A stretch of 50,359 bases of DNA from Dimargaris cristalligena (taxonomy: Eukaryota; Kickxellomycota; Dimargaritomycetes; Dimargaritales; Dimargaritaceae): NCBI GenBank assembly GCA_027576995.1, contig JANBQC010000156.1:1-50359 (forward strand), written 5' to 3'. Position 1 is the stretch's first letter; each line of letters opens with the position of its first letter. The notes beneath the pieces are model-generated. The model was not told the DNA's origin. It did no database searches and saw only the letters and a program-made list of their open reading frames with translations. Below are positions 1 to 14,301 of the stretch, piece by piece. A program made the translations under genes and the position numbers.

Positions 1-260
1 ACAAAAAGAGAGTGCGGGATAGGGCAATAGTGGAAGGCTATAAGGTACGGGTCATTGGAATAGTTAATTGAATAGATGGGGAGGAAAGAAGTAATGGTAA
101 TGAGAGAGGGACAGGACAGGAGGGAAGGGGCGCAGTTTGAAGCGAGAAGAAGGGGGTGAGTAAATGCCAGCTGGACGGGGGAAGGGCCGGGTATTTATAC
201 AAAGTCAGGGCCTAGGAAAGGCAATGAGGGCAGTCCCGGGTGGAATGGCGCCTTGCCTTT
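1..260 (-). promoter_or_regulatory. Probable promoter/5' leader of a gene running left out of the window
   Basis: On the minus strand this stretch contains a TATAAATA element (192-199) followed, in the direction of transcription, by a long pyrimidine-rich tract reaching position 1. Upstream and leader regions of the clear genes in this window have the same look (pyrimidine-rich coding strand, TATA-like element). No start codon or coding sequence of the supposed gene is visible, so this is an inference from composition. Confidence 0.3.
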
Positions 261-1934
261 CCACCTGTCTATATGCTAAGCAAGCAGTTGATGATGATGG
301 GTGAGTAAGTGGAAGGCGAGTCATCAAGGGAAAGAAGGGAAAAAGGGGGGAGGGTCTCTCCAACTATACTAATGGGGTGGTGGGGAGAGATGAGAAAAGG
401 GACCATTGCGATGGCGGAATGGATGGCAGCGCTGATTGGCCCATGTGCCCTCGACCCCTCTTTCCCTATCACTGCCATCATGCTATAGAGACCTACAGAG
501 TATCATAGTGACCCATCATCATCATCATTATCATCTCTATATCCTGTGGCGAACGAGATGGGGGGAAAGACCCCACCCCCCCCTTTTGCCTGGTCTATAT
601 GCGCCATGTCCATCTCCATACATAATAGCTCCACTAAAACACTGCATTTACTTCCTCGCTAGTCCCTACTATATACTATACCTATGCCTTAGGCCCATCG
701 TCCTTCAGGGGCCCTTCCCTTTCCTCTCCCTTTCTAGACCTACACCCACAGAGCCCAAAATAGATTAATGATGACGCCGTCTCGAGGCCATCGACCACCG
801 ACATTCTATCTATATACATATATATAGAAGGAAAACGGAGAGAAGAAGATACACCGGTTGGAGGGTGGCAGTGGCGGAGAATATCTCCCAAACTAGGAAG
901 GTGTGCGCCGACCCCCTTCTTCCCTTCTACTACACCCCATGAATTCCCTATTCTCCATATACAACGTGCCGAATCGAGTCCAACTAACGGTGGCGAAGGA
1001 GTGTACACCTCTCTAACTATCTAATGGGAGATTATGACGCGCGGAGTAAAAAGGAGGAGAGTGTAAAAGTATAAGGCGAGGGGAATTGGTGCCACCCTCG
1101 CGTATCAAATACCCCTCTCCTCTTCTCTCATGCCATATACTAATGCTAATACATCCCCACGGCCAAGCGAAAGGGTTCCAGCCCACTGTGTTTAAAGCTG
1201 GCTGTCAAAGGAGTAACGGGCCAACTCGAGACTTGGACTAGCAGCAATGTATATGTGGGTGGGTGGGCGTGGTGTGTAACCTTGCTCTACTGTTGCTACT
1301 GTTGTGTGAGTGGGGAGGGCCCCTCCTCTTCCTAATCTCTCCTTCGGCGCCTCTTCTATTTTAGTTGCTACGGAACAACACGTACCACCACTACCATGGG
1401 CACTGACTGCGCCTGCTCCAAGCACCCCCCCCTGGTCTATTCCCCGGCCAATACATCTAACGTTATTTGGACTGAAACTCCCGACCGATACTTTCAAAGG
1501 GTGTGTGGATCGTGAAAAACTGGGGTAACACGGTGTAGTAATTGGGAAATGGGGTGGACGAGCCACACCATACAACGGATACACCCGAAATGACATTTGT
1601 AAGCAGCCTCCACCACTACCCTACTATATCCCACCGCGGCGGCAGATACACACCAGAATATTAGACTCTTCCGCATCGAAGGAGAAGTGTGAGGGACTGG
1701 CGTCTTTGTGTACCCTCTCGGCTTCGACACTATAGACTATCAATTAACGATGACGGAGTCCAAGTTGGGCTGGCGAAGTGCAGAGAAGCCGATGATCTTC
1801 CCCCCTCCCTTCACTCCCTTTCTTTTCTGTTTCTCGGACTGTCTACTATCACCATCATCGATTAAGTTCTGCTTAATATTTCGGGTGGATCAGGGGGTCT
1901 GGTTTAGGCCAGGGTGGACGAGCGCGTCCCCCCA

Positions 1935-1965
1935 CCACACACATGTACACACACACACACATACA
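1935..1965. repeat. CA microsatellite
   Basis: Alternating CA units with two interruptions, in intergenic DNA. Confidence 0.85.
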
Positions 1966-3526
1966 CAACCCATGTAGGCTCGGAAATAGCCCGTCTGCCT
2001 ACTTCTTGATCCTGACGGCTCACCTCATCAATTTGGCTGGGGTCGTAGCTACCCAATGATGACCGTCGAATCCTAAATGGTGAAGTGTAATGTTGTCTAT
2101 AGGTAACGTCGAACTTTGATCTGCCCCCCCCCCCTTTCACCCATCTACTGAAGGAAATTATCATGTCGATGGTGGGGGACATCGCGCTAACCGTCGGAGC
2201 ACTGGTTGGTTAAGCAAGTACCCTGCCCCATGTCACTAGTGTAGGGCCAAACAGGGTGGGATAGTTGAAGGAATCCCCCTTATTCCCAATACCAGTGCCA
2301 GTCCCATTACCGCATCCAAACGCCTGTCGAGACCAAAATATTAGCAATCTAGTCAAGGACACCGCAGCCCCCGCCCGATTGGCTAGTGTTCCACGGAACT
2401 CGCAGTCGTATCATAGTGTCCCAGCTCCCCACTTCCCACCTACCATTGTCGCCTAGCTTCAGTGGATAACCGAGCTGGTTGGCGTGCCAATAGTTTGTGG
2501 TCCTCCGTGACAGCTAGCCAACAACACCGCACCCCCACGTAAGATGGAAAGGTTCCTAAGAACCTTGTTGTGGTGGGTGAAGGGAGGGGAGAGGGGTGTG
2601 ATTTCACCGGTTGAAAAGCATTCGGGGGGATCGGGTGGTGCACTCAATTAGCCAGGCTGATAATTAGACAAGATCCTTACGAACCCATACAGCGTCGCTG
2701 GCTTGCTTCTCGGGTGAATTATTCGTATTAGTTAATCCCGCTTTTCGAAGATTGTCGGTGGTCCACAACTCCTTTCGTTCGGGAAAAGTAGAATGTAATA
2801 GGGGGAGGGGAGTGAAGGATAATGGAAGTTGATTCTGGTATAGACTAATGAAGGGGCGCGTACTGGATAGATTTGAGTAGAGCTCGTCTATATATCGAGG
2901 GGGGGTCGGGCTATCTAGATTGTGGTGAAACGTAGGGACGGCTGAAAGTACCTATTTCCCTGTCCTCTGACCAGTTCACTAAGGTATACCTATAAATATG
3001 GATGTAGATGTAGGAATAGATGGACCGTATGTATTTTTAGGATCAGGCCCCTCCTCCTTCTTATCCATTTTAGGGCCTTATCGATGAGCCTGGATTGCCC
3101 TTCAGTGAGCATCTATTATCGTGCTTACAATTGCTTTTCTTCTTCTTATATATTTTTTATTAAAAATATAAGATCCGGCAGTCGCATACCACTCTCGCTT
3201 CGTCCATCCCATTCTTTGTATGGTACGGGTTTGTTTGGGGGGTGCTGTGGCGCCGTTGCTGGAGGGGAGTATCAGGGTAAACGAAAGGGCGGCAGGCGGA
3301 GTCGAAATTCCAAGGAGCCTCCCACTCTCTCTCATACGAATCTGCGGAAGGGAAAGAAGAGGCTGTCAACACCAAGGAAATCTACTATTGTCTCTTCCAC
3401 ACCACTCCCTTCTTGGCCTCCTGTTCTTATCGATAGGCCAGCCAACCCTCAACTGCGAATTAACGAAGGGGCCAATGGATGATCCTGTCGCAGTCCATGA
3501 TGATGAATCATAGCCCTCAAGAGGTA

Positions 3527-3556
3527 ATGGTATTGGTATTGGTATTGGTATTGGTG
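3527..3556. repeat. TGGTAT hexanucleotide tandem array
   Basis: About five consecutive copies of a TGGTAT-type hexamer, in intergenic DNA. A related TAATGG/TGG array lies at 6979-7020. Confidence 0.85.
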
Positions 3557-6500
3557 CGTAAGTAGTAGGGGTCTATAATATGGGTGAGAGAGGGGGGTGG
3601 TGGACGGCTGGTAGTTGCGGCTGACCCCGTTTTTTGATTATCGAGTCACTGTGACCACGAATCACCTAATCCACCAACCAATTAATTAATGACTTTGCCA
3701 ACATGCCTTCCTTACTCTCTCCCCTTCATCTTTCCTTTCCTAACCAACCTAGGCCAGGTGCGCACATGATATCCGCTGCTCTCCCTAGTCCACAATACCT
3801 TTAGCCGAGTCCCCTCTCCCTATACACATCCACACCCAATCCCATATTCACTGTTGCGACTGAGCTTTAGGCACTCATGTCCCCCATATACACACACACA
3901 CACACCCCCTCGTGGGTTCCCAATCCAATGGCTCGGGCGGGTACCGAAGTAGGTGTCATGGACAGTAGTGGCAGTCGGTGCTGGGGAGGAGGAAGCGTGT
4001 GCCCCCGTATCATCCGCCGTCGCAGCCGCTGAATCTAACTGGCTGGTTAATCGCCCGGGCTCCGCTCCGGTTTTCCGCGAGATACAGGAGTGAGCCGGGT
4101 GGGGGTAACGTTCCTCGCTCCACAGCCATTTGCCACCAGCTTCAAGTGACACAAGACATAAACTAAACTAAAACGGCGATATAAATATATCCATGTATCT
4201 ATCTATGTACGTATCCTTCGCCCGGTTTAGCTATTTAGGAGGAGTCACCCCCACATGCTTTTTGGAGATTGCCGGGGTAGGTGTTTCGGGCCAATGGGCT
4301 TGGTATTATTACAAGCACCATAGCGGGTGGTATTCAATGCTAGAAGGGCCGGCGGGTCAGGGTAGGAGAGGGCGAGTGAATAAAAGGGGGGGGGGTATAT
4401 GGGGGAAAGTGGTGGTCAATAGTTCCTCGGAATCATCGACCAAATGCGTTGCAGCTATAATTTCCGCCTCATCCAGGGCACGTGTAGGTATTACTAAAGC
4501 CATAGGCCGGATGTAGGGAGAAGGAGGAGGAGGGAGTTTGGATTTGAAGCCCTATAACCCAGTCGTTGCCTAGGACTACTAGCCACCCGCCCGATACAAT
4601 GGCTGGCGAGGGGCTAAAGAGAAGGTGGGGGCCGATTAGAGGGATTGGTGCTGTGTATCCGGCTTGGCACGGGGCAGGCCACAGACGAGAGGGGAGGGGG
4701 GCTTTTCCATTCGCTTGGTGCTTATCCACATCGCCCCGTCGCCCTAACATGAACCGGCGGCCCGGTCGTCAACTGAATACCAGTCATCATCTCACATGTG
4801 GGTAGAGGAGGGGGTGGAATTCAAGTCCCGCTTTTTGAAACAACACCCGTCAGCCTACGCGGGAGGGGGGGGCATCCCGGTCGCAGTCGCAGTCCTGGAA
4901 AAGGGTGGGATAACGGTCGACAGTATTGCCAGATTTCTCCTCGGTGCTATGGGCGTAGTATCCATAGTACCAAGTGACCAAAGGGTTATAGGCATCGCTG
5001 GCCTACTTCGGGTCACCACCACCACTGCCTACAACACCCATTATATTCTGTCCAGCTGTATACTATATTCCTTTACAATAGGATAGGATAGGGGTTTTGG
5101 CATCTCTTGGGTGGGTTCAGATACCGTGGCATTTTCTTTTTCTGGGCTGGTTTCATCGCAACAACATCAAACTCGGCCGGCTGATTTCGATTGCCTTTGC
5201 CATTCCAACGGTGAGACTATCCCCTAAAAAGTAAATTCGACTGTCGCGACAACCCTAAAGGTTAGCGGGTCTTCAGATTAGGGAAAGTCGTGGTTTCCCA
5301 TCTCCTTCCCCATTCCAGCTCCCCTGTTTCAACCATGGCCTTTGGGTAAAATACCAAGTCCTCCCCATATTCCTGGGACATTGGACCCCGCCCCAAACAA
5401 TAATAGCAGTGATAGTAATAATCATAATAAATGATACGCCGCGGAGCTTGACTTCCAACCGGGATAAAGTATCTCTATCTGGTGTGGTGATATCGACAAC
5501 CTCCTCCCCTCCTTAAACCCTTGCCCCCCCCCCCCAGAAAAAGAACAGGGCTCTAAACTAAGTCTTCCCGCCGGATCTATTGTATCCGAGTAAACAGTCC
5601 TAGACAACCGAGCCGGCGTCAGTTTTCCCCTCCCCCACTCCCGCCATTCTCCCCCCAAAGCTGCGATACCTCACCGCCCTGTTTAGGTTACTTCCCCCAA
5701 AGACACAAAACCAAAACACGGGTCACGGTATACTTTGCTCCATGGGCGATACCACTTTACAAGAATGGGGCAAATATATGGATGATGTTCATCATATATC
5801 CATAACATGGTGACCATTGTTCTATCGCACACCCATCCACGCACACAAGACACACACGCACACCGTGGCCATGGGTCTAAGTCTTCTTCTTTTATCTGAC
5901 CCTACAGGTTTATTATGCTTTCCGGAAACATAAACCGTTCTATCCCGCGACCATACTCCGCTGCCTATCTAGGCGCTTGATGCATCTTCTGCCATTAGCA
6001 AACTAGGCATCTTCGTGTTTATAAATTTTCTTTACAGCCATCCCTCCTATTATATTCCCCCGTCCACCATCCCAAATTTATAAAAGGAAAATGATCGCCT
6101 GGGGATGAAGTCGTTCGTTTAGGCACGGAGGCTATCGAGTTTGGGAACCACGGTGGGGCAACTTTCCCATTAAATCCCCCCCCAACTAAACTGAGCTGTA
6201 CATGAGTTAGGATGTTATTTCGTGTGGGGAAAAGGGTGAAGGGGTCGTCGACCGATACTAAAAAGGGACTCTCCCTGGGATAACCCATAATTTTTTATAG
6301 GTAGAGAAGGTGGTATAGTAAAGTAGGGGGGCACAGCTGTTCCCAACCCCGGGTCAACAAACGAACCTTGCGATTATTAAATGAACATACGGCAGGCGGT
6401 AGCTGGGCCGGGTGGGACCTTAATGTCTTCTTCACACACGGGAAACACCAGTAGACGGTTTTCACGCAACCCACCCACTCATCTATACAAGTTGAAACCT

Positions 6501-6978
6501 CCCTCCTGTAGATATAGTGCTGATGATTCCTTCGGAAGTGGGCCGTTGCCTATAGGTCGATGCTAAATAAATCCACCAAGTACCTGCCTACCGGTAATAT
6601 ACCGAAATATTTTCTGGATGGAAGGAGAGAAGGGGGCCTGCACTATCTATCATCTTCCGCGATGGATCGAATCTAAAGTCCGGGTGCTTCAAATAGGCTC
6701 ACGTACCCGGAGAATCGTAACGATAGGGTGGGTTGCTCTAAGCAGCGGATCTAGACCCTAGTTAATGCAAGATATCCGGATTGATGGTTATCATCCCTGG
6801 CTTTGCTTTGCCCTTTATCCGTCCACTCGGTTTGTTTTCCTACTGCACTTCCCCCCTCACATCGGGGTTAAATTACGTGCACGACAATTCGGTATTGCGT
6901 GTTTTGACCCGGCGGCACCCATGTCTTTCAACCCATGCGCGGTCGTTGAGAGGTGTGCCCGTGAATGTGCGCGGGGAA

Positions 6979-7020
6979 TAGTAATGGTAATGGTAATGGT
7001 GGTGGTGGTGGTGGTGGTGA
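6979..7020. repeat. TAATGG and TGG tandem repeats
   Basis: A short TAATGG-type run passes into about six TGG triplets. It lies inside a weak open frame that has no other coding support. Confidence 0.85.
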
Positions 7021-8308
7021 TAAGAGATGTAATGCAGACCTTAAATCACCGTCCCCATGCCTTCTCCCATTATTTCTTAACTTTAATCCTTGGTGGGAGA
7101 GGGGGGGTGGTAGTGGGGCTTGGTCAGGGATAGTCAGTGGGGCTGTGTTGAAGCCGAGCCCGGCTACTACCCAAGGATTCCCATTTAGGATACACCCCCT
7201 TCTATACAGGTGTAGGCAATGTCATGTTGCCGATATCAAGATTGATTAATGGAAGAAGTGATGTTCGGCATAAAACCAAGGGGATATAATAGAGGAGAGG
7301 GGGGGCGGGCGGTAGAAGCTGGACTGGAGAATATTCGTGAATTTCGGTGTTCCGCCGTTCTCGCTATTCCAGCCACCCAACCTCCTGGAATGGTGGTAAT
7401 ACTTAAACCCTTCTTACCAACTTGTCCTAACTCGCGGGCAAAAGGGGGAGGGTATGGTTGATGGCTGTGATCAATCTCCAGGTGGGAAGCAACCAGCCGA
7501 GGCGATTAGGCAGGCTGGGGAGGGGGGGGGCACGGAAATGGAGCCAAACTGAAGGGTCATCTGGGAAGGTACACACACCCCGCGCCTCCCTCCCATTCTT
7601 CACCGTCGGACCATGTCGAAGTGAAACGCGACTCTTTATGTACATATTATATTTGGTATTCTCTCACACACCCACAACTAAAACCTTTTCTTCTATTCCT
7701 TTGATTTCGAATCTATTCTCCTTTCCCTCTTCCTCTTCCTCTCCCTCTCTCCCCACCCTATCCCCATTTCCATCTCCCTGGCATGGGTATGGAGCAAACA
7801 GCCACTAACCTAATTTCCCGTACATTTCTTGGCTTTTTAAAAGTACGATATCTATATATAATACTAGTATATATCCCTTTAAATGTCTACACTATTGTCC
7901 ATTAGGTTAAAATTCGGCAATCCCAGATAAGGGGGGCGGATGCGGATTTATCGAGAAATACAGGCCAACCAGTCTCCCCACCTTTATCCCTTCTCTTTCA
8001 ATCCGGCGGGAGGGAGGGGGGGCAAGAGCAGTAGTCGTACAACTGGGTGTGCAGTATATCCCGGGCGCCACACCGGTGTATTTTTATGCGGCCTATTCTC
8101 CTTAGACACCCACCCCCTCTTTTTTTCTAATTTATTATTCACCCGTTTACTCACTCCCCTCATCCCTTATTCAAAAACAACCAGGGCTTCCCAATGCCAC
8201 TTAATGAATAAAAACCCTGGGGAATCGGCGGGGAAAAGTAGTGTATGTAGGAGGTTCATTGCTTGGCCCCATGGCCATGCTAGTCATTGACAGGATTCCA
8301 CTTCATTC

Positions 8309-8390
8309 ACACACACACAACAGACACCCCCCACACACACACACATATACAGATAGACAGACACACAGACATACATGCACATCCGCCTAT
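8309..8390. repeat. CA-rich compound microsatellite
   Basis: Several CA runs mixed with GACA/GATA units, in intergenic DNA. The open frames that cross it are composed of the repeat and are not real genes. Confidence 0.8.
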
Positions 8391-10857
8391 ACACATTTAC
8401 TCACGGAGTCCTACACTTCCTTTTGTATACATTCATTCATTCACCCGCACGATTATCTGAATATCGGGACATCATCAAACTATTCCACCCGGCGTGGTTT
8501 ACAGGATGCTACTTAAACATCCGAGAAGGACAAGGAAGAGGAGGGTTGTTGCTGTTGTTTTCCTGTTTTATTTGGGAACGCAATAAGAGTGAACGAACCT
8601 GAGCGTGCGATATTCGTGGAGGATAAACGGTATGGGACACGGGATAGAAGGTATTAGAGTACTCGAATTAGCTGCTTACTATCCGCCCAGCTGAAAAACT
8701 AGTGGCGGGGTTTCCCACTCTGCTCCATTCTCCCTGGGCTGTAATAAACAAATGTGTGTGTGTGGGGGGGGGGGTGAGTGGGTGTTGAGCGGTACCAAGC
8801 AAGCTATGGGGCGAGTAAATATGTACCTCGGCCCGGTACATTCTTTATCATTTTACGCATTCTCCTAATATTTATTATCGTCACCTGAAATGCATTCGCA
8901 GGTGGTATACTAGTCCTGGTGGCTGATGCCCTTCTCCGTTCGCGTATTGAGGCGGTTCAGTGGGTTACAGTAGGTCTCCCCCCAAGTCACGTTCCCGAGA
9001 TACCATTCAGAATCCCTATAGTACAATGTATATCTCCTAGTTCTGTACATTAGTCCCACCACCACTACCTTGAATTTACTATTGATAACACCTATTCGAC
9101 TATTCTAAATCCTTTTCTTAAATCCATTCGACCTGGGGATTCTATTCCCCGCTACAATATATATACACCCGATATGAGATTATCTTTCTCATTCTCCTGT
9201 TCCCGCCAGTCGGGGTGTTTCAAAAGTCACGTCGTCTCCCTCCTTCTCGTCCTTCCATATACCAATGAAACGTACCCGTATTTTTAAATTTAAGCACAGT
9301 AATCGTAAGGGTCGAGGCGCGTGTCACACCATCACTGCCTTCATCACCACCACCATTATCGCCCAAAATACGCTCTATTCTATTCTATTCTATGATACAC
9401 AAGCCCACTTCCGCCTGTCCTATCTCCCCCCCCCCCACACACACATGCTCGCCCTCCTCCCTACCCCCGCCCCCACAATCCGTCCACGAACCCAAGTCAT
9501 TTCAATATCAGCGTGTAAATAATACCCCACCTCCCCTCCACCCTCCCTCGGCAAATGGAAAGACGGGCATCAGTCCGAATGAATTGCCACCATACCTCCG
9601 ATACTAACCCCGCTTTCTGTTCACCAAACACTACTTACACCCCCTATATCTCGAGCAGTAAGAAACCGGTTCCGAACCGTTCTCGCCCTTTATGCACCCG
9701 TGGATGCCTATGGCGTATACATATCCACCTACCCACACACCAATACATATGAATCAAAGAAGCCCCTCCTCACCCCCATTAACCGTGGTATATTCCAAGT
9801 GAATTACCTGGTTATGCTCTCAGCTGACCTCGGTAACAAAGACGACCAAGCCAACTCCGACTGAGTTGGCAAAGGAACTAAGGCAGAGAAGTATATATGT
9901 ATGTCTGTGGGTGGGTGGATGCGGAGGCACCTTAAAAGGGTAGATTCAGATTCCGGGTACTTTACATGTCAAAATAAACAACGGGCCGTACCAGCTTGAT
10001 CCCGATAATTCTACATGCCGCCCCTCTATCAGATTTAGATTGATTAAGCCGAATACCGGGCTTGTACAGCTAGCCACCCAAGAGTGATGGAGGGAGGAGA
10101 GGGTATATAATCATTTATTACAAGGACTGAAACCGGGCCTAAAACTCAGAATGCTGCAATAGGTGCGTGGATATAATCCTGGTTTCGAATTATTGGAGTT
10201 TACATTTAATACCGGCAGAGGCATGGGCAGGCTATCCTTTTCATCGCTAGCTGCGAGGGGCTTCTCCTTCTTCTTTCTCTCTTCTTTCTGGCCAAGACTA
10301 GGCAGATTATAGTCGAATAAATTAACCGATATTGCTTGGATTAAAATTGGACCGCTTAAGTTAGCTATCGCTCCATATCTAATATACCTAGAAGTACCAT
10401 TGCTGCTCGATAATACCCGTTTAGACTGACTCATGTGGCTTCGTCAGATAGTGGGTTAACGCAGCAACATGAGTCACTAGGCCAAATGGGGATGATGGGT
10501 GCCGGGCAAGCTAGAATCCCCGATGAATCCATTCGCGGTATTTACTAACCCTAATTATGCTAGGCGATCCGGGCCGATTATAAGCTGGATGGTTAACCAC
10601 CCTATCTGAAATCTACCCCCCCCCTCCACCTCTCTTTCCCCATTTATTTGGGTATTCTGAACCAGAGGTCGGGTCAACAATCAGATTGTCCATCGGGGGC
10701 CTACATTCCAGTGTATGAGTGACTCTATTGCTGCAAGTCACGGGCGAAATGTATGGGGCCACCTGGTCCTACTCCTTTCCTCTTTACTTAATCACCAGTA
10801 TAGGGTTACTAGTCATATATACAGGATATATCGGAAATATCCCAGGGAACTTCAGTT

Positions 10858-10912
10858 ACTCCCACCACTACCACCACATCACCACCACCACTACTACCAC
10901 TACTACCACTGC
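10858..10912. repeat. CCA/CTA trinucleotide tract
   Basis: Imperfect run of CCA, CTA and ATC triplets. A similar CTACCA tract occurs at 33882-33931. Confidence 0.8.
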
Positions 10913-13900
10913 CGCTAATGCCACGATTTTGGATGGTGCTTGCTATATCATCCATTTGAATGAGGTATCAAATAATTCATCGATAATAGGAGGAGGCTGG
11001 AAAATCATCCTGCAGTAAGGTCACATTGTGGGACATTGGCCCGGCCGCGTGATTGCATTTTTGGGCTTGATTTTCGGGTTGACTAGGTGGTGTTTGGATT
11101 ATGGTTGGTTGTCGTGTAAACTGTGACTTGTGTCCATTAGGTTTTGACAGGTGAGAATAAGGTTAGTTAGTGGTGGATAATGGGTAGGGGGTTTCAAGTC
11201 GACCCATACGGGGCTCATCTACGTCGGAAATCAAAGCTGCAGAGTCATATGATGGTGTTTCTTTTTTTCTTGATAAAAGACATAAACCATATGAAAGATG
11301 GCGCGACGTGGGAGCGTCCTAAATATAATACCAATATTCCGCAATCCGTTACAATGGGAAACTGGTATATATATATATATATATTCGACCGTATGTTTGG
11401 CAAAGGGTTGCTGTTTCAACATTTTTAGTCGCTTATATAGCAGTATGTCTAAAGGTATTCCCGGAAGACAACAGGGTGGGTGGGTGGATTAGTCTCCCAC
11501 CTGGCAATCGGGCCGACGGCTTATTGGCTAGACCGCTTGTGTAAAAGGGCACACTGGGAGGGACCTATCGTCTATGATCATACTTAATACTCGTTGATGC
11601 CATCTACTCGAGCGCCGGGGCCCTGCCGATGCGGACGATAGCGGATTGCCGACGATCCTACCGGTCCAGTGCGGCCCCATAGTCACCACCTCCTCCACCC
11701 CCCTGCGCCCATATCGAAGTGATAAGGAGTTGATGTGAGTAAGGGTCCCTCGTTAAGGGAGGGGGGAGGGTGGCAAGTGAGAGAGAGAGAGAGAGCCCAC
11801 AGTTGTCGCCAAGTTTATCATCTAGAGCTTCTCTCATTCATTCTACTCCCGCTTTGTTCTAGACAATCCCCTATAATGGTCAACAAAGGCGAAGGGAACT
11901 CACTTGGCCGATATGGTTGAATCGCCCTGCCCCACACTCTCTCCTACGCCTACCAATTCCACCAGTCGGACCATCGGTTCGTCATTGAAGTCGCGCTCCT
12001 CCTCCTCCTCATTGTATCCCAGTTCATTCTTTCCATCCCCCTACACCTCATTTTTCCTTACCCCATCCTTCACTTTTTATATATTACATTTAGAGATGGG
12101 ATGTTCCTCTTCACTGTTGATGGTCACAGTGCGTGGTTCATGCAAAACTCCGTATGATTGTCTATTTCTCTCATTCGAAGTTCATTTGAGTAGGTGAATC
12201 CAATTCATTAGGATTAATTGGGGGTAATTGGTGGTAGAGTAGAAGGTAGCCAGCCACCTACGTAAATTTATACATGTTACTAATGGGAAGGACGGTGACG
12301 AAATACGCACAAAGAAAAATCAACAGAACAAAAATCCTATGGAGAGAGCGGGATAAGTGAAAAAGAAGGCCATGCTATAAGGAACGAGGGTCGTCGGTTT
12401 AAGCGTCCCGCGCACTTTCCAGCCAAACGGGGCGGAAAAGGCCCTTTGGAGTCGAAGATGGCTCTCGACAATTTGGGCCTAATCTTGATTTAGTGGTAGT
12501 ATCACCGAATTCTGCATATTCCCTCCCCTCCCCCTATTTTTTTTTTAGATTATATTTTTACGCCTCTGCAAAAAACACGCTATACAGAGAGGCCCGGTGG
12601 AACCTTCAGGCTCGCCTATAATTAGCAAGCGGCCGTATAATCCATTCGATCCAATATTGCCTTTATCTAACTGCCGGCTCATCTGTATACCACTCACTCA
12701 CTCTTCGGCATCTGTGGTTTAGATTGGATTGCTGTGCCCGTGACTGTCAAATGTGAACTCAGTATACCTGATATTGGGCTGCGATAATAGGCGTATCATT
12801 CCTTGACCTTACGAGTGTCTTTGTCGTAGAGAGTATCCAGGCAAGTGAGTGGCCCAGCCATCCCCCGTAACTCACCATTCTTATCCAACCTCCCGCCCCT
12901 CCCATACACACATAGACATAGACGTAGACATGTATTCATATACACCTAAAAGAATTGGCCTAGTGTTCACCTGTGCAGTATAATTCGACCCATCAAGCTG
13001 GTCATACACAGCCTATATAACCCGATTCGGATCTTTCCATCGATCGCATCTCAATAGAATTAAAGAAAGCGGATGGAAAGAGCGGAGAGGGGGGGTTGGA
13101 AGTAGCAGCAAGGTGACCCATTTCAATAATTACCCATCTAAGTTGGGATATCCGTACCAGTTAGTCGTCAGCGGAAAGAATAAATAAATAAAACATGCTA
13201 ACCGTAAAACCCAGAAGGGGGTATATTGCGGGACCAGGAGGGTCACGCGGAGGTTCCCTTATCGAACACCCGCATCTAAGACCAACCGTGGATTTTGAGG
13301 ACGCGGGAGGCGTGTTCTTATTGAGCTCAGGTGGGGGAGGAGGAGAAGAAGAAGTTGCCTTGCGATATGTATATACACCATTGTCCAGCGGGTTAACATG
13401 CCCCGTACATGCTTGATACCCCTTTATATTCGGCGGCGGGGGCTAGGCTATTCAGTGGATATAGGGGGATATGTCGGCCATTAGGGACACATGTTTTTTC
13501 TTACCTAAGCACCCCCGCATGCACGTAATTCGCTGGGGGGGGCACAAAAAGGCGATAACTTATCCGAGAAAGCCCAATAGTAATAATCAAACGATAAACC
13601 CACTCACAAAGAGGTCGTCGAGGACCTAAGGGCTAAGAGCGTTTTTAGAACCATGGCCATCTACTACCATCCCCTTAGCGATTCCGAGGTCATAGGCTAA
13701 AGCATAAAACCACTTTGGTGGTTTTTAAAAAGAGGGTGGTAGAGGAGGGGGGCTGTATGGATAATTTGACTGGCATTGCCAAGGATTTACACGGGGGCGA
13801 CACAACCAAACCCACTCTAACCCTTATTATCCATACAGATCCTCTACCCCTTCACATACATACATACAACAACTCATCTATTGGATTATGAGTCTACCGC

Positions 13901-14270
13901 CAATAATTTCATTTTGATTAGACCCTATCATTCGGACCACTCCCCTCTCTCTCTCTCTTTCTTTCTCCTTCAGGGCCATATCAACCCGCCCTATAGATAG
14001 GGGCACCGGTCTGTATTCTGTGGCCGAGATGGAGACCCCCCCTTCTACCAATTCTCCATACACAGGCTACCAGAGTCATCGAGAGGGGGGGTTTTCCACC
14101 ATTGCTTTAATATCTATTCGCCACTCACAACCAGCCCATGTGTTGCATTCGCCGCTTGTCTAGTGGCGGATGGCCCGAATGGTGGGTAAATCCAGGGCCT
14201 TGCCAGTGAACTCGGCTGTTGACCCTAGCTGGCCCCCAACGTCTATATACCCAAGGAGTATAGAATAAGG

Positions 14271-14301
14271 TGTATGTGTGTGTGTGTGTGGTGGGGGGGG
14301 G
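14271..14301. repeat. GT microsatellite with poly-G tail
   Basis: A TG run of about nine units continues into a G homopolymer of about ten bases. Confidence 0.85.

Larger units (their letters stand above)
261..9900. other. Gene-poor intergenic DNA, left part
   Basis: No convincing coding sequence was found. Open frames of up to about 130 codons occur on both strands, but they lack recognisable domains, lack the GC-rich third positions of the real genes, and often overlap one another in several frames. The stretch holds many microsatellites and homopolymer runs (CA repeats near 1.9, 3.9 and 8.3 kb, a TGGTAT hexamer array at 3.5 kb, TGG repeats at 7.0 kb) and long G or C runs. Short exons of an intron-rich gene cannot be excluded by eye. 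Confidence 0.5.

Noticed and set aside
3084..3482. 132-codon frame with a basic C-terminal half
   Set aside because: Third positions show no bias, three frames overlap it, and no domain is visible.
10111..10434. 107-codon minus-strand frame with a Lys/Glu-rich middle
   Set aside because: Codon use is unbiased, unlike the real genes, and there is no recognised domain or promoter context.
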